NCBI GenBank assembly: GCA_016716405.1
Contig: JADJWK010000003.1
Span: 1 to 64,000, forward strand
Direction: 5' to 3'
Source of the DNA: Candidatus Melainabacteria bacterium
GTDB lineage: Bacteria; Cyanobacteriota; Vampirovibrionia; Obscuribacterales; Obscuribacteraceae
DNA length: 64,000 nt
Positions 52,647 through 62,515 of this stretch are shown one piece after another. The stretch's first letter is position 1. Each line of letters begins with the position of its first letter. The notes below the pieces were generated by a model. It worked only from the letters and a program-made list of their open reading frames with translations, was not told the origin of the DNA and ran no database searches. The translations under genes and the position numbers were made by a program.

Positions 52647-53654
52647 CTAGATCTTGAAGCCGAAACGTTCCAGAAAACGCGCGTTGGCCGCCTGCCTGGC
52701 AAGCTCGATCTCGGTTTTCAGATCCGGCTCGATTTTCTCTATCTCCTCCAGAATCAGGGAAGCTTCCCGGCAACAGCCCTGGCGGCGCCCGTTCACCCCG
52801 ATCTCGGCCAGCGCTCTAATGGCCGCCTGCAAAAGCCCGCTGTCCAGGGGATGCAGGGTGACGATCACGTAGGCGGCGGCCAGACGCAGCTTCTCATCGG
52901 TCTCGAAGAGAAGCCTCTCCATCGACAGCATGCGCGGGTCCATTGGCTCCAGAGGCGTGTCTTTCGTGGCGTCGAAGAGAGCCTGAATTCGCTCGTCGGT
53001 ATTGAGAGCCGGCTCGTCCAGATACTTCTCGAGGATCGAGGCGCGCTCGGCGAGACTTGTGGTGAGATCCGCCTGAGTATTGTGCCAGAGAATCCGGACC
53101 GAGTCTTTCAGGGTGATAAGCACTTTCCTTGCGCGCTCGGCGACTCCGGAGCTCGGATGTCTGTCGGCCAGAGCCTGCACCACCGGGAGGGCGGGCAGAT
53201 AACCGGTGAAGGCTACCATCTCCAGGGCGCTCATCATGAAGCGCTCTTGCCTCTCGGGACCCCGGGCTGTCTCCTCCAGCACCCTCATCATGAGCTCTCC
53301 GGCTTCCCGGCTCGATATCGAATTGCTTTTATTGACACAGTCGTTCGCCGGGCTGGAGAGAGCGGCGGCAAGCGCCATGAGCAGGTTGATCCGGCTGTTC
53401 TCCGGGAGATCTCTGATGGATAGCAGACCGGTGCGCACCAGGGCGAAAGCGTCGCTCAATTCAATCAAGCCCGTGGAGACGAGCTCAGCCAGGACCTGGC
53501 AGGTCATGGACCGATCGGGATTGTCGCTGCTGATAATCCGGTTGGCTTGCTCGGCGATGGCACCGGCGCCGGTCTCGAGACCCAGGGGAAGTAGCGCCGG
53601 GATATTGGCTTTCAGCCAGGCGAGGGTGTTTCTCTTTTGCTCAGCGATGCTCAT
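52647..53654 (-). CDS. HEAT-repeat protein, paralogue of the giant protein's C-terminus
   Basis: A 335-residue helical protein. Its C-terminal half aligns with the end of the 1,682-residue protein at 54023-59071: LKDSVRILWHNTQADLTT versus LRDSVNVVWQDTAADHTT, DPRMLSMERLLFETDEKLRLAAAYVI versus DPRLAMLQIALNDSNPRVRLAASYVL (compared in part). The helical repeats are of HEAT type. It overlaps the preceding 148-codon gene by 14 bp and is therefore probably in one operon with it and the giant gene. The function is unknown; such repeats bind proteins. Confidence 0.8.
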   Translation of the reverse strand: MSIAEQKRNTLAWLKANIPALLPLGLETGAGAIAEQANRIISSDNPDRSMTCQVLAELVSTGLIELSDAFALVRTGLLSIRDLPENSRINLLMALAAALSSPANDCVNKSNSISSREAGELMMRVLEETARGPERQERFMMSALEMVAFTGYLPALPVVQALADRHPSSGVAERARKVLITLKDSVRILWHNTQADLTTSLAERASILEKYLDEPALNTDERIQALFDATKDTPLEPMDPRMLSMERLLFETDEKLRLAAAYVIVTLHPLDSGLLQAAIRALAEIGVNGRRQGCCREASLILEEIEKIEPDLKTEIELARQAANARFLERFGFKI

Positions 53655-54087
53655 CCTGGCAATGATACCGGATTTTCAGGACTTGATTGAGAGACTTCCG
53701 GTCCGGAGCGAGAAGCTCGGGGACATTCCAATAGCTGCACCGGGCCCGGTGCAGCTCTTTTTCGGACGAGGCGGGGTCTATGCCATAGATCAGGCACTGT
53801 CTCCGATGCTCTTCGGCTTGCTCCAGATCTCTCGCCTGAGAATTTTCCGGATCTCGCAATCCGGCTCGATCCATGAGCTGCCGCAATTGTCTGGCCGCGT
53901 CGGCACCTTCCGGATCGACTCCGGAGATGGCGCAGAAGACCCTGAACTTGAGCCGGTCTCGTTCGGCACTGGTAGGGTAGCCGCTGGTAAATTCGTCGCT
54001 TCTTGAATTCCTTGATCGCCTCTCACTTCGCTTCCAGAAGTCGAAGCTGCTCGACGGCGTCCCGCCTGTATCCCGCTTGTCCGCCAT
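53641..54087 (-). CDS. Small protein with a duplicated C-x-I-x-G-[VI]-D-P motif
   Basis: A 148-residue soluble protein. A ~35-residue unit occurs twice: ERDRLKFRVFCAISGVDPEG and EEHRRQCLIYGIDPASSE, each a helix with R-x-x-C then G-[VI]-D-P, followed by a second helix. No known family is recognised. It overlaps the giant gene's stop by 65 bp and the next gene by 14 bp, which suggests translational coupling. The start, ATG 54087, is inside the upstream gene; a shorter start cannot be excluded. Confidence 0.65.
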   Translation of the reverse strand: MADKRDTGGTPSSSFDFWKRSERRSRNSRSDEFTSGYPTSAERDRLKFRVFCAISGVDPEGADAARQLRQLMDRAGLRDPENSQARDLEQAEEHRRQCLIYGIDPASSEKELHRARCSYWNVPELLAPDRKSLNQVLKIRYHCQDEHR

Positions 54088-57000
54088 GATCTCTCATCTC
54101 CTCCAGTGATTTCCTCACCGCCGACAGATCGAAAGTCGACGGGTCCGCCCCTTGCAAAAGAACATAACTGGCTGCCAGTCTCACTCTGGGATTGCTGTCG
54201 TTGAGAGCAATCTGGAGCATCGCCAGGCGCGGGTCATCCCGACCGGTGATCGGCATGCCTTTGACCGAAGCCATGATAGCTTCCACTGTTATCTGGGTGT
54301 CTTTGTTGTCGCCCAGGACCGAACGAAGATTGTTCGAGCGGTCGGCGGGCGTGGTGGTGTGATCGGCGGCGGTGTCCTGCCAGACTACATTGACCGAGTC
54401 CCTCAGATCGGCCAGCACGGACAGGGCCTGATCGCCCAGGGCGGTGCCGCGCCGCTCGGCAGCCAGAGCCTCGAGGACCGGATAGGTGCGGTGGTGCTTG
54501 TACTGACCGAGAAGCTGGACCAGTTGTCCTTGAATGGTGGGATCCGGCTGATATGGTGCTCGTTGATTGTTCTGCAGATCGAGAGCCCGGGCGGCGATCA
54601 TGGCTGCCTCCTCGCGAGAGACCGCCGTGCCGCCGTTGCCTGATTCTTTCGCGAGGTTCACCAGACCCTCGAGGAGATAGCGTCTGGCTGTGGGGTCCAT
54701 GCCGGGACCGCTGGTGAGTCCGGTCTCGATTGCCCAGACGATATAGTCGCGGTTCTCTTGACCGGGACGCGCCATGTCTCTGATGGCTCCGGCGACTTTC
54801 TGTTGAGCCCATGCCGATTCGCTGTCGGCAAAGGGCTGACCGCCGTTGACCAGGATGTCTACAAGAGCCATCTTGGCCTTCATGCCTTCTGCGGAGCGCA
54901 GAGAAGCTTTCTCGATCAGGTCCTGGAAATCGCCGTCGCGACGATCGGTGATTCTCTGGCGCTCGGCATTGCGGGCTTTGTTCTCTTCGGCTCGGACGGT
55001 GGAGCCGCTGGAGAACACCCAGGAGAAGAAACCGCCTACACCAGAGTAGACCCCGTCGGCAGCTTCCTGACCTTTCTTGTCGCGGTAGCGGTTGAACTCT
55101 ACACCGTCGAGCATCCAGTAGTTGTCGTTGCGCCATTTTCTGATGAACAGGCTGAGAGCCTGATCTTTGCTTGCCTGAGGAAGGTTGGCGCGGTAAGCGT
55201 CCACCTGGGCTTTCAAATTGTCCCAGCCTTCGAAAGGATCGTGCATGAGGCTGGCGGCGGTTTCCTGATAACGTCTCTTATACTCTTCGGATGTCGGATC
55301 CAGTCGCTCCTGGCTGAAGCGCACTTCCCGCAGGAGGCCGGACACTGCAGGATCGGTCTCTTTGTCCAGAAGACCGAGCACCGTCGGTCTGAGCATCGGG
55401 TCTTTCATGTTCTCGAGGGCTTTAAGCGCCTCATAACGAACGCCTGCGTCCCAGTCCCGCTCGATGCCTTTGTCCGGCGATCCGGTGAGACGTTCGCGGA
55501 TCACTTCCAGGGCTCCCCGGGAGCCGAGGTCGCTGAGGGCGCTTATCGATGCACGTCTGAGCTTGGGGGATATGTCGGCAAAGGAGTCGCTTGCCGGGTC
55601 GATGAATCCTCGCAGGAGAAGATCGGTCTGGCTTTTCTGAAGCTGGGTGCCGTCTTTCATCAGGGGAAGAATCGCATTGAAGAACGCGCTTCTCTGGGCT
55701 TCGTCGGCATAGCTCAGGGAGCCGTCCCTGACCCTGGCGGCGGTGTCTTTGATTATTTGAATACCCTGCTCCCGCGCTCTGGTGGCGAGCTGGGGATTCT
55801 CTTTGTCGAGCAGGGCGAGACCTTCGGGGCTGAGGCGCTCGATAGCGCGCCTCGAGAGGTCGACATTCTTGCTGTCAACCAGATTGGCAATCGCTTCATA
55901 AGCGGTGGCACCGCCCTCCGGTCCCACCAGATCGAGCAAGCTGGAGGCAGCTACCAGGCGTTGATCGCCGGTCTTGTTGCTGTCGGTCATGGCGGTGGAG
56001 AGGGTATCGACGGCATACCGGGAGAAGGCGCCTTCGGTGCCCTGATTTTCAGCGAGCTTGCGAGCGTACTGGCTGAAAAGCGCCTGCCGGTCTGCCGGGG
56101 CGCTCTCGGCACCGGCCTGGAGCATCAGGGCGGCGGCGGCGCGCAGGTCCTGGTTGCCGCCCTGTCTGGCGACGTTGCCGAGATAGGCTTCGATGGCGCT
56201 CGAGGTGAGGCCGACCCGGCGGGACTCGTCTTTGAAGGTCTCTTCCGGGGTCATCGACTGGGCTTGTGCCTGCTCCTGGACTTTCAAAGCGTCGGCCACG
56301 GCACCCAGGCGAAGAACCGCCTGGACCTTCTCGGTCTGGCTTGTAGTATCGCTGGCGATGACATCTTGAAGTACGCCCGCCACTTCGCGACCGGAGGCTA
56401 CTCCGAGCTGCAGGGCGAGATCGCTGCTTGCCACGAGTCTCGACTCGGGCTTGGGCGACTCTAATTCGCGTCTCAAGAATGCGGCTATATCGGAGGTCTT
56501 GAGCTCCTGGCTTTCTTTGCGAGCGGGCTTGGTGCGGGTGACTTCGTAACTGGACTCGAAACCATATTCGGTTTCCGTATATTCATAAGAGGGAACATCC
56601 ACTTCGCGGCTGCCGAGGGTCTCGGGCAGAGCGCCGTCTCGACCGCGAGTGAGCTGGAGAATGGCGAGAGCAGCGGCTGTCTGCACCGCCCGGTCCTGGG
56701 TGTCGGCATAGGCTGTGTGCCTGTCCTGGCGGTCTTTCTCGAAAGTGCCGTTTTTCTCTTCGGCGACTATGGCATCACCATTGGGGAGAAAACGATCCAT
56801 GAGGGTTCTTATGTAAGCCTGCTTCTCATCCTGGCTGGCGTTTTCCTCGATGAGTCTTCTTGTACGATCCAGGATCTCTTTGATTTCGGGATTGATCTTG
56901 TCGCCGGCAAGCAAGCTCTCGTAATTGTCGAGCTCGATGTTCTGGACTTTCGTGTTGTCGATGGCAGGTTCGCTGGTGCCCTCCGGGGCGTGGTCGCCCT

Positions 57001-59071
57001 GACCGTCCTGGGCGCGGCGCATTGCCGTGTGCAGGGGATTGCCTTTGCCGAGGTCGTTGAGGGTCTCGATCTGGTGCCCGATATCGGCGGTGATCAGATA
57101 GGCGAATGGATACATCGTAAGGGTCGCGGCCTTGTCTGCATATCTATAGGTGGAGGCCCATCTGGAGGCATTGATCTCGGCCTCGACCACCGCATGGGCG
57201 CTGTTACCGACGCCTTCGACGCCGCGCATGCGGTTGATCAGGCGCAAGCCACCGCCACCGAGACCGAGGGCGGCTTCGCCTACGAAATATAGGCCGCGGG
57301 CGGTCTGGATGCCTCGACCGGTCTCGGATTCGCTCCAGTATGCACTGTTAACGATACCACTGGCGCCGACGGTGGCGCGCAAGGCGCCTTTCAGTCCCTG
57401 CTTGATCGCCTGGCTCATCACCAGTCTTCCTGCCTGGGCGGCCTTCACCGCTCCGGCTACACCTATGGTGCCGGTGACAAGCATGGCACCATCGAGGGTG
57501 GCCACAAGGGCTTTCTCGCCGTAGTGGAAAACTTGCTGTTTGAGACGCCAGTCGGCCAGATCTTTGGCCTGGACGATCTCGACCTTGCCGCCGTTGCGGA
57601 TCGGCACCCAGTCTTCGGGATCGTATTCGCGCTTGCCGACATCGATCCGGCTGCCGACATCGTCGGCACCGATATTCAGATAGTTGTACCAGTTGGAGTG
57701 CTGGTACTGGACGCTGTTGGAGACGACTATTTTCTTCTTGCCGTCTACCGTTATCTCTTCGACATCGAACTCCATGGCGGCGAGATTGAGCTCGGTCTCG
57801 CTGCCGTCGGCATCCTGACGGTCGACGAATTGAGAGATTTCGCCTTTCTCGTCGAGCTTGACCAGACCGCCCGGGACTTCCACTTCGCCCCAGAAGAGAA
57901 GGCGGTCGGGATTTTTCTCGAGCTCGATCACTTCTCTTACTGCCTGATCGATCTGCTCGCCGTGATCTGCCATCCAGCGTTTGAGATTCTCCATCTTCTC
58001 GGCATTCTCGGGATGACCGAGACGAAGGTCGTCCGGTAGATCGAGCTTCACCGAGGTAATCTTGCCTTTGTCGTCACGCACCACTTCGGCGCCTTCCGGG
58101 AGGCTGAAGCCGAAGCGATGACCGGCTCGGTTCAATCCGTCCATGGCTTCGATGTAACGGCCGACTCGGGTCGCCAGATCAACGGCTTCCATGGCGGCGG
58201 CGCGCCATTCCCGGGGATTGGAGTTGCGCTTGTCGAGCCACGCTTGTTGCTGCTCGGGATCGGTTACAATTTTTTTGATTTCGCGCTCGAGAATGTCGTC
58301 CTGGAGCTTTTCTCTTGCCGTGCGGGCGGAGCCATCTACTTCTTTGAGCCAGCGCATGACGTCGTCGATCTTCTCGACTTCGCGATCGCCTGGGATGCTG
58401 TCGGGCTTGAGACCGAGCTCGGGCTTTAGCCTGCCTGATGCCACCAGCTCGCGATAATAGCCGGGCTCGCTGAGACGACCCTGGGCGTCCGCCGGAAGCG
58501 GCAGGGGAGTGCCGGGCGGCAGCGGCAGGGACAGGCGGGACAGCTCAGTGATGGCGCCGGGCACAGCCGAGCGCTCGAGCCAGGTGACCATGTCCTGATA
58601 GGCTTTTCTTGTTGCCGGTCCGAATTTTCCTTCCCGAGCTTCCTGATTGAGCTGGTCGACACCCTGCTTGTTCCTGGTCTCGATATCTTCGGGAGTGGCG
58701 TTGTTGTCCCGGGGCTGGTAAAGGGGGTAGATATTGATCAGCTGTTGCTGGAGAAAATGGAGCCGCTGGGCTTCTTCCGGGTTGGCGGGCTTGTCGTTCT
58801 GGATGCTGACCTCCGGGAGGACCGGGCTATCCGTCGATTTGGAGCCGGAAAGGGTATTGTCGGCGCCGGTCGCATCGGAGCCGGTCGCATCGGAGCCGGT
58901 CGTATCGGAGCCGGCTCTGACTGTGCCTTCATCCGGCGAGCCGGATTGGACCGTCATGGACCGGCTGTCGCCGAGCATCTTCTCGTTGGCAGCTCTGCTG
59001 GTCTGATCTTGAGGGGTTTCCGAGGTCGTTTCTTTGCTGTTGTCCGCCAGGACTATGTTATCACCGGGCAT
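54023..59071 (-). CDS. 1,682-residue HEAT-rich giant protein
   Basis: Acidic, Ser/Thr/Asp-rich N-terminus (~1-80) with a small GSDATGSDATG DNA repeat. Residues ~95-150 hold a peptidoglycan-binding-like piece (GKFGPATRKAYQDMVTWL). A long helical/beta region follows, then Gly/Ala-rich hydrophobic stretches (~520-620: GAMLVTGTIGVAGAVKAA; VGEAALGLGGGG) and, from ~900, many HEAT-type helical repeats to the end. There is no signal peptide. The layout (polar start, hydrophobic middle, repeat end) resembles the giant protein at 15964-21135. The C-terminal ~170 residues are repeated in the 335-residue protein downstream. It lies 93 bp after the coiled-coil gene on the same strand. The function is unknown; an envelope-linked scaffold is a guess. 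Confidence 0.85.
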   Translation of the reverse strand: MPGDNIVLADNSKETTSETPQDQTSRAANEKMLGDSRSMTVQSGSPDEGTVRAGSDTTGSDATGSDATGADNTLSGSKSTDSPVLPEVSIQNDKPANPEEAQRLHFLQQQLINIYPLYQPRDNNATPEDIETRNKQGVDQLNQEAREGKFGPATRKAYQDMVTWLERSAVPGAITELSRLSLPLPPGTPLPLPADAQGRLSEPGYYRELVASGRLKPELGLKPDSIPGDREVEKIDDVMRWLKEVDGSARTAREKLQDDILEREIKKIVTDPEQQQAWLDKRNSNPREWRAAAMEAVDLATRVGRYIEAMDGLNRAGHRFGFSLPEGAEVVRDDKGKITSVKLDLPDDLRLGHPENAEKMENLKRWMADHGEQIDQAVREVIELEKNPDRLLFWGEVEVPGGLVKLDEKGEISQFVDRQDADGSETELNLAAMEFDVEEITVDGKKKIVVSNSVQYQHSNWYNYLNIGADDVGSRIDVGKREYDPEDWVPIRNGGKVEIVQAKDLADWRLKQQVFHYGEKALVATLDGAMLVTGTIGVAGAVKAAQAGRLVMSQAIKQGLKGALRATVGASGIVNSAYWSESETGRGIQTARGLYFVGEAALGLGGGGLRLINRMRGVEGVGNSAHAVVEAEINASRWASTYRYADKAATLTMYPFAYLITADIGHQIETLNDLGKGNPLHTAMRRAQDGQGDHAPEGTSEPAIDNTKVQNIELDNYESLLAGDKINPEIKEILDRTRRLIEENASQDEKQAYIRTLMDRFLPNGDAIVAEEKNGTFEKDRQDRHTAYADTQDRAVQTAAALAILQLTRGRDGALPETLGSREVDVPSYEYTETEYGFESSYEVTRTKPARKESQELKTSDIAAFLRRELESPKPESRLVASSDLALQLGVASGREVAGVLQDVIASDTTSQTEKVQAVLRLGAVADALKVQEQAQAQSMTPEETFKDESRRVGLTSSAIEAYLGNVARQGGNQDLRAAAALMLQAGAESAPADRQALFSQYARKLAENQGTEGAFSRYAVDTLSTAMTDSNKTGDQRLVAASSLLDLVGPEGGATAYEAIANLVDSKNVDLSRRAIERLSPEGLALLDKENPQLATRAREQGIQIIKDTAARVRDGSLSYADEAQRSAFFNAILPLMKDGTQLQKSQTDLLLRGFIDPASDSFADISPKLRRASISALSDLGSRGALEVIRERLTGSPDKGIERDWDAGVRYEALKALENMKDPMLRPTVLGLLDKETDPAVSGLLREVRFSQERLDPTSEEYKRRYQETAASLMHDPFEGWDNLKAQVDAYRANLPQASKDQALSLFIRKWRNDNYWMLDGVEFNRYRDKKGQEAADGVYSGVGGFFSWVFSSGSTVRAEENKARNAERQRITDRRDGDFQDLIEKASLRSAEGMKAKMALVDILVNGGQPFADSESAWAQQKVAGAIRDMARPGQENRDYIVWAIETGLTSGPGMDPTARRYLLEGLVNLAKESGNGGTAVSREEAAMIAARALDLQNNQRAPYQPDPTIQGQLVQLLGQYKHHRTYPVLEALAAERRGTALGDQALSVLADLRDSVNVVWQDTAADHTTTPADRSNNLRSVLGDNKDTQITVEAIMASVKGMPITGRDDPRLAMLQIALNDSNPRVRLAASYVLLQGADPSTFDLSAVRKSLEEMRDHGGQAGYRRDAVEQLRLLEAK

Positions 59072-59164
59072 AGAAGTCGGGGCTCCGTCGGGGAATGGAG
59101 GGGTATCCGTATCTATCGCCCTTGGAAAGTTTTTCGACAGATCCGGCGGTTTTCCATACTGAGG

Positions 59165-60907
59165 TCATCGACCGCTTATAGTGGCTGCTGGGTCATGGTC
59201 CTCGGCGCCGTGAGTCTGTCTCTGGTAGTCGACATAGAAGGAGAGGGCTGCGCTGACGACAATCCCTAAGCCCACGCCTTTTCCGAAGGCTGCTTCAGCC
59301 GGGCGACCGCTGCCGGAGGGTCCGCTTTCCCGGCCTTCCGTTATCTTGCCTTCCGCTATGCGGCGGGCGATGTAGCGATGAGCTGCTTCCTGGACCTTCG
59401 GGCTGCCTGTGTTTTCGAGGATGCGGACCACGGTCTCGAGATTCCTTGCCTTAGCTGCATCGGCTTCGACTCCGGTGCCGGATAGTCTGGCAATCTCGCC
59501 TTTCAGTCTTTCGAGGTCGGTGCCGGATAGTCTTTCGGTGCTCTCCACCTTGCCGTCGAAACTGCTCTGAGGACCATCGGAGACTTTGAAAGTGCCGTTG
59601 CCGTTGGATTCGGCGGTGACAGCCGGGGTCTCGAGAGCGACGGCGTCCCCGAGGATTCTCAGGCGGCGAGCAGGGCGCTCGGTCGGCTGTTCGGTAGTTC
59701 GTTCCGGAACCTGTCGCGTTGCTTGTTCGCCTTCAGTGACCACGGGCTTCACGACAGGTTCGGCTGGTCTTTCGGCGGCGGGTCTGGCTTCGCTTTCGGC
59801 TGGTCTTTCGGCGACGGGTCTGGCTTCGCTTGTGGCAAGGCGCTCTTCCAGGGCGGCTTTCTCGGCCCTCTGAGCCTCGACTGTTTCGGTCAACCGGGCT
59901 CTTTCGCTCTCCGCCTGTCTGAGACGCTCATTGAGCTCGGCCAGGGTCCGCTCGTATTGAAGGCGTGCCTGTCTCGCTTCCTCTTCCATTGCCGTGATGC
60001 GCTCCTGGACGAGACGGGCGTCTTCGAGAGCCTGTCTCTCGTGAGCCAGCTGCATGTCGGCGATGGTTTGATTGAGGGTAGTGATGGTGGCGGAGGATTT
60101 AGCGGCTTCAGCGCGTGCTTTCTCGGCGTCGGCGGCGCGGGCGGTCTCGATTTCCTGGAGTGCTTTTCTGAGGTTCTGGTTTTCTGTTTCGCTTTCAGTC
60201 TGCTTCAGACGAGACTGTCGGGTCTCTTCCTGGCGTCTGGCTTCGAGGTCGGCGAGATTGCGCTCGAGACCGGCGATTTTCTCGAGGGCTGCCTGATCTT
60301 TGAGATCGCTGCTGGTTTTGAGCCCGGTGAGCTCCGCTCTCAGGCTCTCGATCGTTCTGGATGCCTCGGTCTGGGCTCTGGATGCGGTTTCCTGCTCTAG
60401 CTGCCGGGCTTTCTCGATGTCGGCGATTTGTGTTTCGAGGGCTCTGATCTGCTCGGCGGAGCGAGTGGCGGATTCCTCGGCTTTGCGGGCCTCCTCTGCC
60501 GATTGTGTTTGAAGCTCGGCGAGGCTGGCTTTGAGAGTCTCGATCTGCGTGGTGGCTTGCTTTGCTTTTTCCTGATCGGAGGAAGCGGTGCGCTCGAGCT
60601 CGGCGATGCGATCGGTGAGGGTCTTGATCTCGGTCTCTCTGGTGGCAGCGTCTCGGGCCGCTTTATCGATTTCTTCCTGATGGCCGGTTTTCAGGGAGGT
60701 GATTGATTCTTTGAGGAGGCGGATCTCATCGGCTGATTTAGTCTGTGCTTCTTCAGCCTGGCGAGCGTCGTTGCGGCGGGCGGTCTCGAGCTCTTCGATT
60801 CTGGTGCCGAGGCTCTCGATCTGTCTGCCGGATTCTTCTATTTGCCTGGTGGCTTCCTCGAGTCTGCGGGCGTCTTCGAGAGCCTGTCTCTCGTGAGCCA
60901 GCTGCAT
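59165..60907 (-). CDS. Giant coiled-coil protein, C-terminal part
   Basis: The third frame segment of one broken coiled-coil gene. From ATG 60907 it gives 580 residues, but the same frame is open upstream to the frameshift near 61428, so this ATG is internal. It is a charged heptad coiled coil (E/K/Q/A/R/L) to about residue 340, then a PAERPAESEARPAAERP linker, a ~130-residue folded part (LSGTGVEADAAKARNLETVV, EAAHRYIARRIAEGK) and one membrane helix near the end (GVGLGIVVSAALSFYVDY). It may be an envelope-anchored filament or tether. The next gene begins 93 bp downstream. Confidence 0.8.
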   Translation of the reverse strand: MQLAHERQALEDARRLEEATRQIEESGRQIESLGTRIEELETARRNDARQAEEAQTKSADEIRLLKESITSLKTGHQEEIDKAARDAATRETEIKTLTDRIAELERTASSDQEKAKQATTQIETLKASLAELQTQSAEEARKAEESATRSAEQIRALETQIADIEKARQLEQETASRAQTEASRTIESLRAELTGLKTSSDLKDQAALEKIAGLERNLADLEARRQEETRQSRLKQTESETENQNLRKALQEIETARAADAEKARAEAAKSSATITTLNQTIADMQLAHERQALEDARLVQERITAMEEEARQARLQYERTLAELNERLRQAESERARLTETVEAQRAEKAALEERLATSEARPVAERPAESEARPAAERPAEPVVKPVVTEGEQATRQVPERTTEQPTERPARRLRILGDAVALETPAVTAESNGNGTFKVSDGPQSSFDGKVESTERLSGTDLERLKGEIARLSGTGVEADAAKARNLETVVRILENTGSPKVQEAAHRYIARRIAEGKITEGRESGPSGSGRPAEAAFGKGVGLGIVVSAALSFYVDYQRQTHGAEDHDPAATISGR

Positions 60908-62515
60908 GTCGGAGATGGTTTGATTGAGGGTAGTGATGGTGGCGGAGGATTTAGCGGCTTCGGCGCGAGCTTTCTCGGCGTCGGCGGCGCGGGCGGTCTC
61001 GATTTCCTGGAGTGCTTTTCTGAGGTTCTGGTTTTCTGTTTCGCTTTCAGTCTGCTTCAGACGAGACTGTCGGGTCTCTTCCTGGCGTCTGGCTTCGAGG
61101 TCGGCGAGATTGCGCTCGAGACCGGCGATTTTCTCGAGGGCTGCCTGATCTTTGAGATCGCTGCTGGTTTTGAGCCCGGTGAGCTCCGCTCTCAGGCTCT
61201 CGATCGTTCTGGATGCCTCGGTCTGGGCTCTGGATGCGTTTTCCTGCTCTAGCTGCCGGGCTTTCTCGATGTCGGCGATTTGTGTTTCGAGGGCTCTGAT
61301 CTGCTCGGCGGAGCGAGTGGCGGATTCCTCGGCTTTGCAGGCCTCCTCTGCCGATTGTGTTTGAAGCTCGGCGAGGCTGGCTTTGAGAGTCTCGATCTGC
61401 GTGGTGGCTTGCTTTGTTTTTTTTCCTGATCGGAGGAAGCGGTGAGCTCGAGCTCGGCGATGCGATCGGTGAGGGTCTTGATCTCGGTCTCTCTGGTGGC
61501 AGCGTCTCGGGCCGCTTTATCGATTTCTTCCTGATGGCCGGTTTTCAGGGAGGCGATTGATTCTTTGAGGAGGCGGATCTCATCGGCTGATTTAGTCTGT
61601 GCTTCTTCAGCCTGGCGAGCGTCGTTGCGGCGGGCAGTCTCGAGCTCTTCGATTCTGGTGCCGAGGCTCTCGATCTGTCTGCCGGATTCTTCTATTTGCC
61701 TGGTGGCTTCCTCGAGTCTGCGGGCGTCTTCGAGAGCCTGTCTCTCGTGAGCCAGCTGCATGTCGGAGATGGTTTGATTGAGGGTAGTGATGGTGGCGGA
61801 GGATTTAGCGGCTTCGGCGCGAGCTTTCTCGGCGTCGGCGGCGCGGGCGGTCTCGATTTCCTGGAGTGCTTTTCTGAGGTTCTGGTTTTCTGTTTCGCTT
61901 TCAGTCTGCTTCAGACGAGACTGTCGGGTCTCTTCCTGGCGTCTGGCTTCGAGGTCGGCGAGATTGCGCTCGAGACCGGCGATTTTCTCGAGGGCTGCCT
62001 GATCTTTGAGATCGCTGCTGGTTTTGAGCCCGGTGAGCTCCGCTCTCAGGCTCTCGATCGTTCTGGATGCCTCGGTCTGGGCTCTGGATGCGTTTTCCTG
62101 CTCTAGCTGCCGGGCTTTCTCGATGTCGGCGATTTGTGTTTCGAGGGCTCTGATCTGCTCGGCGGAGCGAGTGGCGGATTCCTCGGCTTTGCGATCTCCT
62201 CTGCCGATTGTGTTTGAAGCTCGGCGAGGCTGGCTTTGAGAGTCTCGATCTGCGTGGTGGCTTGCTTTGCTTTTTCCTGGTCGGAAGAAGCGGTGCGCTC
62301 GAGCTCGGCGATGCGATCGGTGAGGGTCTTGATCTCGGTCTCTCTGGTGGCAGCGTCTCGGGCCGCTTTATCGATTTCTTCCTGATGGCCGGTTTTCAGG
62401 GAGGTGATTGATTCTTTGAGGAGGCGGATCTCATCGGCTGATTTAGTCTGTGCTTCTTCAGCCTGGCGAGCGTCGTTGCGGCGGGCAGTCTCGAGCTCTT
62501 CGATTCTGGTGCCGA
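60053..62515. repeat. Near-identical 852-bp tandem repeat, 2.9 copies
   Basis: Units start near 60053, 60905 and 61759; the last stops matching near 62515. Each encodes ~284 residues of coiled coil. Copies differ at only a few bases; copy 2 is 854 bp because of two extra T near 61428, and copy 3 lacks one base near 62193. The near-identity points to recent expansion or gene conversion. Confidence 0.9.
61249..61761 (-). CDS. Giant coiled-coil gene, middle frame segment
   Basis: The second frame segment. Coiled-coil sequence identical to the other copies (MQLAHERQALEDARRLEEAT...) runs from the frameshift near 62193 to DQEK near 61428. There two extra T in a T8 run shift the frame; beyond it the translation becomes Pro/Arg/Ser-rich nonsense to 61249. 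The two neighbouring repeat copies show the expected reading. It is either a real lesion or a sequence error in a long repeat. Confidence 0.5.
   Translation of the reverse strand: MQLAHERQALEDARRLEEATRQIEESGRQIESLGTRIEELETARRNDARQAEEAQTKSADEIRLLKESIASLKTGHQEEIDKAARDAATRETEIKTLTDRIAELELTASSDQEKKQSKPPRRSRLSKPASPSFKHNRQRRPAKPRNPPLAPPSRSEPSKHKSPTSRKPGS

Noticed and set aside
54758..56464. 568-codon plus-strand ORF opposite the 1,682-residue protein
   Set aside because: No ribosome binding site or motif; the minus strand shows HEAT-type repeats and a paralogue.
59723..62106. Plus-strand ORFs repeated at 852-854 bp spacing
   Set aside because: They are antisense shadows of the repeated coiled-coil sequence.
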